From ATZT02 sp964655115 (lineage in GTDB: Bacteria; Actinomycetota; Actinomycetes; S36-B12; UBA5976), in contig CAZZKM010000001.1 of NCBI GenBank assembly GCA_964655115.1, positions 104,078 to 168,077 on the forward strand: DNA of 64,000 nucleotides. The letters are read 5' to 3'. The translations under genes and the position numbers were made by a program. Each line of letters opens with the position of its first letter. Within the stretch, counting starts at the first letter, position 1. Below, one piece after another: positions 26,849 to 33,233 of this stretch. Below the pieces are notes generated by a model that was given only the letters and a program-made list of their open reading frames with translations, had not been told where the DNA came from and searched no databases.

Positions 26849-27862
26849 TTATAGCGCCTCTGCTTTAGCAGTGCTATGAACGTCAATTTCTCTAGAAATT
26901 TCTAAATCTTTTTCAGATATGTCTAATTGTTTTTCAATTAGTCCTTCTATTGTTGAGATTAATCGTTTTGCGCCTAGATCGTATTTATTTAACAAATATT
27001 TCAAAGAAGCTCCATGGGCGTAAGTATCATTAAGTCCAATTCGAACCAATTTTTTGCCAATTCCTTCTTCTGCCATAATTTCTGAAACCGCGGTTCCTAA
27101 TCCACCAACAATTGTGTGGTTTTCCATAGTTATTACGCCATGTTTAGCAGTTTTTATTGCTTCAATAATTTGTGGATCTGTTAAAGGTTTAATTGTAGAA
27201 ACGTGTAAATGTTGAATAGTTACACCTTTATTTTTTAATGCAGGTATGGCTCGTAAAGCTTCTTCGGTTGAAATTCCAGAAGAAATTACTGTTACATCAA
27301 AACCATGACTTAAAATTCTTGCTTTATTAAATTCCATAACCTCATTTCGAGGAAATATTCTTGAAATCTCTCCGCGAAGCATACGAATGTAAACAGGTCC
27401 GTCAATTTTATGTGCTACATCTAAAACGGATTCAACTTCTGTAGCATCACCTGTTTCTAGAATTGTCATATTTGGGATTCCACGCATAACATTTATGTCA
27501 TCAATTGCTTGATGAGTAACGCCACCTGGTGTAGTGATTCCTGGTAAAAATCCCACCATTCTCACAGGTAGATTTGGATAAGCAACTGACATTTGTAATT
27601 GATCAAGAGGTCTTCTGTAAATAAAAACAGCAAAAGTGTGAATCCAAGGCTGGAATCCCTCACGGGCTAGACCTCCAGCAAAGCCCAACATATTTTGCTC
27701 ACCTAATCCAAAAGAAAAAAATCTGTCTGGGTAGGTATCTCTAAATTTTCCAACTTCGCATGAGCTAGTTAAGTCGGCAGATAAGACTACGACTTCTGGT
27801 TTGTATTTGCTCCACTTAACAAAATTTTCAACGTGAGGTCTTTTTACAATTTCATAAGCCAT
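26849..27862 (-). CDS. transketolase, C-terminal subunit
   Basis: This 337-residue protein has the pyrimidine-binding domain of transketolase with the activating Glu in FSFGLGEQNMLGFAGG, then GITTPGGVTHQAIDDI and the C-terminal domain (TMENHTIVGGLG). The frame extends to GTG 27871, but ATG 27862 overlaps the stop of the N-terminal subunit (TAATG) and has AGGTGG just upstream. Together they make a two-gene transketolase like those in apulose-4-phosphate and sulfosugar pathways, distinct from the housekeeping single-chain enzyme. Confidence 0.92.
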   Translation of the reverse strand: MAYEIVKRPHVENFVKWSKYKPEVVVLSADLTSSCEVGKFRDTYPDRFFSFGLGEQNMLGFAGGLAREGFQPWIHTFAVFIYRRPLDQLQMSVAYPNLPVRMVGFLPGITTPGGVTHQAIDDINVMRGIPNMTILETGDATEVESVLDVAHKIDGPVYIRMLRGEISRIFPRNEVMEFNKARILSHGFDVTVISSGISTEEALRAIPALKNKGVTIQHLHVSTIKPLTDPQIIEAIKTAKHGVITMENHTIVGGLGTAVSEIMAEEGIGKKLVRIGLNDTYAHGASLKYLLNKYDLGAKRLISTIEGLIEKQLDISEKDLEISREIDVHSTAKAEAL

Positions 27863-28782
27863 TATTTCCACCTACTTAAAAATTGCATATATTTATTTTT
27901 TTCAAAAACATTTGCAAATCTCACATAATGAAGTGCATCAGGTCTGTCTTTTAAGATTTCAATACCTTTTGTTGGATCTGTGTAACCTAAAATAACTTTT
28001 GGTTTATCACCAATATTTAATCCAGAATTAAGAATTTGCTTTATATCATTTCCATCAATTTCATCAACATCCCAACCAAAACTTCTAATACGATCTGCTA
28101 AGGGTTCAATTTTCATAACTTTATCCATTGGTCCATCTACTTGATTTTTATTTACGTCAACCAAAATTCTTAAATTATTTAGTTCATGAAACGAAATAGC
28201 ACCGAGGGCTTCCCAAGTTTGACCTTCTTGGAATTCTCCATCTGACATAAAAATCCAAGTTTTCCCAGATTCACCTTTTAGCTTTCTGGCTAATGCAACA
28301 CCACCGGCTTGTGAAATTGCTTGAGCAAGAGAACCGGTTGTTGTTTCAAAACCTGGAGAGTGTTCTGCGCCAATCATTTCCACTGTAGAGCCATCTTTAT
28401 TAAATTTCTCTAAAGATTTTTCTGTTAATCTTTTGCATTCGATTAGCGCAGCATAAACAACCAATGCATAATGTGCAGGACTAATAAATAAGCGATCTAA
28501 TTCTGGTTTTTTTTCTCCATGAAACTCTGCTCCAGTTATGTAGTCTTTAAAATTTTTGCTTGGAACGTTTACAAATTCTCTTGGGTCTAATGGTTCTTTT
28601 AAAGGAGATAAGTTGACTAATCGGGAGTACAAACTTGCCAACATTTCAGCAGCTGAGCAAGCTTGGCTTAGATAGCCCCCGTTGTTTATTACTGTATGTT
28701 CCAGGACTCGATGTCTGATCCCATGGGCCATAGAGGCAATTTTTGATACTTCTGTCTCTGCGACAGTTTCGGAAGTAGTCAT
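27862..28782 (-). CDS. transketolase, N-terminal subunit
   Basis: The 306-residue protein carries the thiamine-diphosphate domain: SDGEFQEGQTWEALG followed by VDVNKNQVDGP (the GDG...NN motif with Ser for the first Gly), plus an early GGYLSQACSAAEMLASLYSR helix. It pairs with the C-terminal subunit directly downstream. It is the first gene of the minus-strand operon, with GAGG before its ATG and a GntR-type operator 21 nt upstream. It would move a two-carbon ketol unit between sugar phosphates. Confidence 0.92.
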   Translation of the reverse strand: MTTSETVAETEVSKIASMAHGIRHRVLEHTVINNGGYLSQACSAAEMLASLYSRLVNLSPLKEPLDPREFVNVPSKNFKDYITGAEFHGEKKPELDRLFISPAHYALVVYAALIECKRLTEKSLEKFNKDGSTVEMIGAEHSPGFETTTGSLAQAISQAGGVALARKLKGESGKTWIFMSDGEFQEGQTWEALGAISFHELNNLRILVDVNKNQVDGPMDKVMKIEPLADRIRSFGWDVDEIDGNDIKQILNSGLNIGDKPKVILGYTDPTKGIEILKDRPDALHYVRFANVFEKNKYMQFLSRWK

Positions 28783-28802
28783 TGCCTCAGAATAGCAAAG
28801 AG

Positions 28803-28823
28803 AATAGTTGTCCTACAAGTTTT
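28803..28823. promoter_or_regulatory. second GntR-type operator, before transketolase operon
   Basis: AATAGTTGTCCTACAAGTTTT matches the reverse complement of the mtnA-operon palindrome at 19 of 21 positions, including 16 in a row. It lies 21 nt upstream of the transketolase N-subunit ATG, a similar distance to that in the other operon. It probably places both operons under the same repressor. Confidence 0.8.
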
Positions 28824-28836
28824 ATTTTTAAGGGTT

Positions 28837-28876
28837 TAAGGGCTCTTGGGGATTATTCAAGAGCCCTTATTTTTTT
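28837..28876. terminator. 12-bp hairpin with T-run after whiB
   Basis: TAAGGGCTCTTG (28837-28848) pairs with CAAGAGCCCTTA (28858-28869), and the plus strand then reads TTTTTTT. The T-run is on the plus strand, although the gene ending nearby is whiB on the minus strand, where only a loose T-rich tract follows. It probably separates whiB from the transketolase promoter and may also stop antisense transcription. Confidence 0.7.
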
Positions 28877-28902
28877 GGAGGGTTATTAGGGATAAGACTT
28901 AA

Positions 28903-29202
28903 TTAGCCAGCTACTGGCATTACTTCTTTAACTGGTGCATAGAGTGCTTCGCGATCATCTTCACTCATCGCACCCCACACACCGTATGGTTCTCTAACTT
29001 CCAATGCATGTGCAGCACATTGCTTTAACACTGGACAAGTTGCACAGATAGATTTCGCTAAAGCAATTCTTTGCTCGCGAGCAGGTCCACGCTCACCTTC
29101 GGGGTGAAAGAAGATTTCTGGATCTTCACCACGGCAAGCACCCTTTAATTGCCAATCCCAAAGATCGGCATTTGGTCCAGGAAGTCTGGTTATGTCGGCC
29201 AT
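28903..29202 (-). CDS. whiB: WhiB-family iron-sulfur regulator
   Basis: WhiB proteins are actinobacterial [4Fe-4S] transcription factors that bind the sigma factor. The 99-residue protein has the four cluster cysteines (one in GACRGEDP, then ICATCPVLKQC), the turn EPYGVWGAMSEDDR where GVWGG is usual, and a basic-poor C-terminus (YAPVKEV). AAAGGA precedes the ATG. It is the clearest actinobacterial marker here. Which WhiB class it is cannot be settled by eye; WhiB1/2-like is likely. Confidence 0.93.
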   Translation of the reverse strand: MADITRLPGPNADLWDWQLKGACRGEDPEIFFHPEGERGPAREQRIALAKSICATCPVLKQCAAHALEVREPYGVWGAMSEDDREALYAPVKEVMPVAG

Positions 29203-29278
29203 TTTGAGATAAATCCTTTGTTAGAGCTTGTTTTATCTAAATATACAAAATTGTTCATAACTTAGTCAATCGCCCCGG

Positions 29279-30352
29279 ATGACTAATTTTGTGAAGTCGC
29301 TCTCACTTAGGCCTCGAATAGCCAAAGTTGTTCACTTGGTGAACAATATGCTCATGGGTTTAAATCCTGAGGAAGAAAACGTCATCACCCTAGGGCTCAC
29401 GGTAGCCGTGGTGGCAAGACGTGTGGGGGTAGCTCCAGCGACCTTAAGAACCTGGGAACGCCGGTATGGCCTATGTCCCACGGATAGATCTCAAGGTGGA
29501 CACCGCCGATATTGCATCACCGATATTGCTCGTCTAGAAATAATGCGAAAGTTAGTTCTTTCAGGAATGCCAGCAGGAGAAGCTGCCAAAGTTGCTTTAA
29601 ATACCAAAGTTGAAAATATTTCAAATATCTCTCCAGTTGATCCAAACTCATTAAGTAGCAAAATAGAAAATTTAGTTAAAACTCTTGATCATTCAGAAAA
29701 ATTTGGCCATCCAGGTGGAGGTCAAGTTTTATCGATGGAAGGTGCTTCAAGTGCGGCTAGAGGACTTGCAAAAGCTGCTCACTCATTAGATAACCAGGCA
29801 TGTAATCAAATAATTGCAGCAAGTATTAACTCTCGAGGAGTTATTTGGACTTGGGAAAATTTAATTTCAAAAGTTTTAATCGCCATTGGTGCTAAATGGG
29901 AACAAACTGGTGATGGTATTGAAGCAGAACATGTTTTAAGTGAAGCAATTATTGGTCAAATGAGACTTAGAGCAGATCAATTAATTGCTCCTGTAAATAT
30001 TCGACCTGTATTAATGGCATCTGCTCCAGATGAATTACATACCATTCCACAATATGTAACTGCTGCAGCTTTAGCAGAAAGAAGAATTAGTTCCAAAGTA
30101 TTGGGAGCAAGAGTTCCTTACACATCATTAATAAATTCAGTAAAAAGACTTGCCCCAGCTGCAGTTTTAATCTGGGCTCAAATTCCTGTGAAAAATATTG
30201 ATCCCGAATTAGAGAACTTAAGTAATTTAAGACCAAGTCCACTCATGTTGGTGGCAGGTCCTGGATGGCCTATGCAACTACCAAGTAATTTTAAAAGAAG
30301 TAGTGATTTAACGAGCACAATTACTGCAATTACAAATTCTGTAGGTTTATAA
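29279..30352 (+). CDS. MerR-family regulator with B12-binding-like C-domain
   Basis: A MerR winged helix is at about 38-110 (VARRVGVAPATLRTWERRYG, then QGGHRRYCITDIARLEIM). After a linker, residues 155-330 resemble the helical and Rossmann parts of cobalamin-binding sensor domains of the CarH/LitR type, but no clear DxHxxG B12 motif is visible. The start is uncertain: ATG 29279, or in-frame ATG 29348 directly after the palindrome at 29328-29346. With the later start the HTH would be near the N-terminus, as usual. The LuxR-type gene follows by 36 nt. Confidence 0.8.
   Translation: MTNFVKSLSLRPRIAKVVHLVNNMLMGLNPEEENVITLGLTVAVVARRVGVAPATLRTWERRYGLCPTDRSQGGHRRYCITDIARLEIMRKLVLSGMPAGEAAKVALNTKVENISNISPVDPNSLSSKIENLVKTLDHSEKFGHPGGGQVLSMEGASSAARGLAKAAHSLDNQACNQIIAASINSRGVIWTWENLISKVLIAIGAKWEQTGDGIEAEHVLSEAIIGQMRLRADQLIAPVNIRPVLMASAPDELHTIPQYVTAAALAERRISSKVLGARVPYTSLINSVKRLAPAAVLIWAQIPVKNIDPELENLSNLRPSPLMLVAGPGWPMQLPSNFKRSSDLTSTITAITNSVGL
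29328..29346. promoter_or_regulatory. palindrome at the 5' end of the merR-type gene
   Basis: TTGTTCAC-TTG-GTGAACAA is a perfect inverted repeat with 8-bp arms, and a further TTGTTCA half-site lies at 29251-29257. It is 1 nt before in-frame ATG 29348. It may be the regulator's own operator. It also codes in frame if the gene begins at 29279, so chance or coding constraint is possible. Confidence 0.5.
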
Positions 30353-30368
30353 AGAAACTTAAACATTC

Positions 30369-30391
30369 CATGAATCGTCTTATGATTCATG
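30369..30391. promoter_or_regulatory. inverted repeat over the luxR-type start codon
   Basis: CATGAATC (30369-30376) and GATTCATG (30384-30391) form an 8-bp stem with a 7-nt loop; the start ATG 30389-30391 is in the 3' arm. A TATGAT -10-like hexamer overlaps it. It could hide the start codon in mRNA or be a protein-binding site. No Shine-Dalgarno sequence is seen. Confidence 0.5.
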
Positions 30392-30922
30392 AACATATTA
30401 GTCATAGAAGAAAACTTATCCAGAAGAAAGATTATCCACAGAAAACTTCAGTTAACAAAAATACAATCTCAAATTATGTTAGTTCGAAATTTTAGACAAG
30501 CCCTTATATATTTAAGAAATTCTAAGATAGATTTAGTTTTAATAAATACACAAATGTTCAATATTCTTTCAGAAATACAAAAAAAAGTTTTAAAAAACAG
30601 AAATGTAATTCTTTTAAGTATAAATAAAGAGATTTCTAAATCAAAAAATTCAACTCTATTTATTGAAGCAGAAGTTTCAGAGTATAAAAATCTTTTAATT
30701 AAAAATATGGCTAAAAAGCCTAAGATTAAAGTATTAAGTAAAAGAGAAAAAGAAATACTATTTTTAATAAGCCATGGCTTAAACAATAAAAAAATAGCCA
30801 AGAACTTAAAAATTCAAGATGCCACGATTAAGACTCATCTTCGAAGAATCAGGATTAAACTTCGCACAGAAAATAGGGCTCATTCTGTGGCCATGGCCCT
30901 AAGAAAAGGCGCCATCTCTTGA
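30389..30922 (+). CDS. LuxR-type regulator with pseudo-receiver domain
   Basis: The C-terminal 65 residues form a LuxR/GerE helix-turn-helix (KVLSKREKEILFLISHGLNN, KKIAKNLKIQDATIKTHL). The first 105 residues resemble a receiver domain (MNILVIEENL, then KIDLVLINTQMF), but the phospho-accepting Asp position is Asn53. It is therefore probably not controlled by phosphorylation. The protein is very Lys- and Ile-rich (AT-rich DNA). It follows the MerR-type gene by 36 nt. Targets are unknown. Confidence 0.82.
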   Translation: MNILVIEENLSRRKIIHRKLQLTKIQSQIMLVRNFRQALIYLRNSKIDLVLINTQMFNILSEIQKKVLKNRNVILLSINKEISKSKNSTLFIEAEVSEYKNLLIKNMAKKPKIKVLSKREKEILFLISHGLNNKKIAKNLKIQDATIKTHLRRIRIKLRTENRAHSVAMALRKGAIS

Positions 30923-30973
30923 ACATGCTTTTGCTTGTTTTAGTCCTAAACAGCCAATATTTCTAACTCAAGA

Positions 30974-30979
30974 TAGGCT
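30974..30979 (+). promoter_or_regulatory. guaB3 -10 box, leaderless
   Basis: TAGGCT is separated from the guaB3 GTG by only 8 nt (CTTTTTT-type tract) with no ribosome site. The transcript would begin at or next to the start codon. A -35 box was not recognised. Confidence 0.5.
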
Positions 30980-30987
30980 TCTTTTTT

Positions 30988-32100
30988 GTGGCCGAAGTAG
31001 AAATTGGTGGAACCAAACGAGGCAGAGTTGCCTATTCATTTGACGATATCGCCCTTGTCCCAACCAGAAGAACTAGAAATCCAGAGGAAGTTTCAACCTC
31101 CTGGAAAATTGATGCTTACGAATTTGAATTTCCAATTATGGCTGCCCCCATGGATTCTGTGGTTTCTCCAGAAGTTGCAATTAGTTATGGCAAATTAGGT
31201 GGCTTAGCTGTTTTAAATCTTGAAGGATTATGGACTCGTTATGAAGATCCTAAAAAAGAATTTAAAAAGATCATTGAAGCAAAACCAGAAACTGGTGTAC
31301 AAGTTTTGCAACAAATATATAGTGCCGAAATAAAACCAGAATTAATTAAAGAGAGAATCAAAGAAATTAAATCTGCTGGGGTAATAGCTGCAGCTGCACT
31401 TTCACCAAGATCAGTTACAAAATATTTTAAAGCTGTTATGGAAGCAGGAATTGATATTTTTGTAATTAGAGGTACAACAGTTAGTGCTGAACATGTTTCA
31501 AAAAATGAAGAACCAATTAATTTAAAGAACTTTATTTATGAACTAGATGTTCCAGTAATTGTCGGAGGATGCGCTTCGAATCAAGCAGCTTTACATTTAA
31601 TGAGAACAGGTGCTGCTGGAGTTTTAGTTGGATTTGGTGGAGGAGCAACACACACAACCTCTGATGTGTTGGGTGTAAAAGTTCCTATGGCAACTGCAGT
31701 TGCCGATGTAGCTTCGGCTAGAAGAGAATATTTGGATGAATCAGGCGGAAGATACGTTCACGTCATTGCAGATGGCTCAATTGGTAAAAGTGGAGATATT
31801 AGTAAAGCAATAGCAATGGGTGCAGATGCAGTAATGATTGGTTCTGCTCTTGCCAGATCAAATTCGGCACCAGGATTTGGAAAGCATTGGGGAGTTGAAG
31901 CTGTTCATAAAGATTTACCTCGTGGTCAAGTTGTTGAACTTGGCACAGTAGGAACTCTTGAACAAATATTGTTTGGACCTTCCACAAATGCACAAGGAAA
32001 TTTAAATCTAGTTGGTGCATTGAAGAAAGCCATGGCTACCACAGGTTATAGCGACTTAAAAGAATTACAAAGAATAGAAATAGTAGTAAATCCAGAATAA
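30988..32100 (+). CDS. guaB3: GuaB3-type IMP dehydrogenase/GMP reductase homologue
   Basis: This 370-residue protein has the IMPDH/GMPR barrel (FDDIALVPTRRTRNP, then FPIMAAPMDSVVSPEVAIS) and the phosphate loop HVIADGSIGKSGDISKAIA, without CBS domains. Actinobacteria commonly have this third GuaB paralogue. The active-site loop, GPGSICTT in IMPDH, reads GGGATHTTS (217-225) and has no Cys, so neither classical IMPDH nor GMP reductase chemistry is assured. The GTG start appears leaderless. Confidence 0.88.
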   Translation: MAEVEIGGTKRGRVAYSFDDIALVPTRRTRNPEEVSTSWKIDAYEFEFPIMAAPMDSVVSPEVAISYGKLGGLAVLNLEGLWTRYEDPKKEFKKIIEAKPETGVQVLQQIYSAEIKPELIKERIKEIKSAGVIAAAALSPRSVTKYFKAVMEAGIDIFVIRGTTVSAEHVSKNEEPINLKNFIYELDVPVIVGGCASNQAALHLMRTGAAGVLVGFGGGATHTTSDVLGVKVPMATAVADVASARREYLDESGGRYVHVIADGSIGKSGDISKAIAMGADAVMIGSALARSNSAPGFGKHWGVEAVHKDLPRGQVVELGTVGTLEQILFGPSTNAQGNLNLVGALKKAMATTGYSDLKELQRIEIVVNPE

Positions 32101-32116
32101 ATTTTTGTTTTTAAGT

Positions 32117-32122
32117 TAGTAT
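32117..32122 (+). promoter_or_regulatory. -10 box of the 115-residue membrane protein gene
   Basis: TAGTAT lies 6 nt before ATG 32129 without a ribosome site, the geometry of a leaderless transcript. Confidence 0.45.
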
Positions 32123-32128
32123 CAAAGT

Positions 32129-32476
32129 ATGGAAATAATTTATAACACGTTTGTTTTATTGCACTTCATTGGTTTAGCAGCTTTGTTTGGTGGATTCTTT
32201 GTACAAATGAGTTCAGCAACAAAAGTTGTAAATCCTGCCATGTTTCATGGTTCTCTTACTCAATTAGTTACAGGAATTGTCATGGTTGGTTTGGCAGAAT
32301 CTGGAGCTGTTGAGGAAGATTTAAACATGACCAAAATCAGTATTAAGTTACTGATTGTTTTAATTATTACAGGAATAGTTTTTGTTAACAGAAAGAAATC
32401 ATCTGTTTCAAATTCAATTTGGTTAAGTATTGGTTTATTGACTTTAGCCAATATGGCAATAGCAGTTTATATTTAA
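32129..32476 (+). CDS. small integral membrane protein, unknown function
   Basis: The 115-residue protein has about four hydrophobic segments (FVLLHFIGLAALFGGFFV; LTQLVTGIVMVGL; ISIKLLIVLIITGIVFVN; IWLSIGLLTLANMAIAVYI) with short loops. No domain was recognised. It stands alone between guaB3 and a convergent PIG-L deacetylase gene (4-nt overlap of ends). A -10 box 6 nt before its ATG supports a genuine, separately transcribed gene. Confidence 0.75.
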   Translation: MEIIYNTFVLLHFIGLAALFGGFFVQMSSATKVVNPAMFHGSLTQLVTGIVMVGLAESGAVEEDLNMTKISIKLLIVLIITGIVFVNRKKSSVSNSIWLSIGLLTLANMAIAVYI

Positions 32477-33210
32477 GCGTTAACCACAAAAAACATTTCA
32501 GCTAACTTACCCTCGGGTAAGTTAGCTGCTTTTGCAGCCATTGTTAACCAAGTTGTAACTCGTTCTCTTAAATCACCAACGTGTGCTGTCTGAGAAACAT
32601 GTTGTTGTAAGGCCTCAAATTTTTTCTCCACCACATTTGTAATATCAACAAAATGACTTGGTGAATGATGGGATAAAACCCAAATTAAAGGCACACTCCA
32701 AGGCTCTAAACCTTCCTTTAACAAATGTGGAAAAGCAAATTGATTTCTAGCATCTGGATAAACAGCTTGAATTGCAGTTTCTCCAACTGCTAAATGATCT
32801 GGATGAGATGCTGGCATTCTGGCCCAGTTTCTTTCAGGTGATTGGGTGATTAAAACATCTGGTTTTACTTTTCGAATCACTTTTACAAAATCTTCTCTCA
32901 AAGAAAGAGTTGGAACAATTGATCCATCATCTTTTCCTAAATAAATTACTTCTTTAACCCCTAAAACTTTTGCGGCATCACTTTGTTCTGTGCGACGAAT
33001 TTTTCTCATTTCATCTCTTGAAATACTTGCATCTTCGCCACCTTGATGACCATCTGTTGTGATGCAATAGGTGACTTCCACACCACTTTGTACTAATAAA
33101 GCGATAGTTCCTGCACCACCAAAATCAATATCATCTGGATGAGCAGTTATTACTAATACTTTGGATCCGGGTTTAGGAAATTCCAGAGGTGTTAGAACAG
33201 GCGAAGTCAT
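32473..33210 (-). CDS. PIG-L/LmbE-family deacetylase (MshB/Mca-like)
   Basis: The zinc motif VITAHPDDIDFGGAGT near residue 20 and the downstream PASHPDHLAVGE are the metal-binding residues of the GlcNAc-deacetylase family, which includes MshB (mycothiol synthesis) and Mca (mycothiol conjugate amidase). The 245-residue length is shorter than MshB/Mca (about 290), so the substrate is open. The frame extends to TTG 33219, but ATG 33210 has a -10 TAAATT 7 nt upstream (leaderless). It diverges from pcrA. Confidence 0.85.
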   Translation of the reverse strand: MTSPVLTPLEFPKPGSKVLVITAHPDDIDFGGAGTIALLVQSGVEVTYCITTDGHQGGEDASISRDEMRKIRRTEQSDAAKVLGVKEVIYLGKDDGSIVPTLSLREDFVKVIRKVKPDVLITQSPERNWARMPASHPDHLAVGETAIQAVYPDARNQFAFPHLLKEGLEPWSVPLIWVLSHHSPSHFVDITNVVEKKFEALQQHVSQTAHVGDLRERVTTWLTMAAKAANLPEGKLAEMFFVVNA

Positions 33211-33217
33211 ATAGAAC

Positions 33218-33227
33218 AATTTAGACT
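33218..33227. promoter_or_regulatory. overlapping divergent leaderless promoters
   Basis: TAAATT on the minus strand (33223-33218) is 7 nt before the deacetylase ATG, and TAGACT on the plus strand (33222-33227) is 6 nt before the pcrA GTG. The two -10 boxes overlap, so the genes may compete for polymerase. Only 23 nt separate the two start codons. Confidence 0.5.
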
Positions 33228-33233
33228 TAAGCA

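Noticed and set aside
16526..28782. A complete D-apiose/D-apionate pathway
   Set aside because: RLP and split transketolase fit, but no apionate dehydrogenase, lactonase or 3-oxo-isoapionate kinase is present. The kinase and isomerase are clearly of MtnK and MtnA type.
30405..30445. TTATCCACA, a DnaA-box-like sequence in the luxR-type gene, as part of an origin
   Set aside because: It is one perfect and one partial copy inside a coding sequence. There is no dnaA or dnaN nearby and no cluster of boxes.
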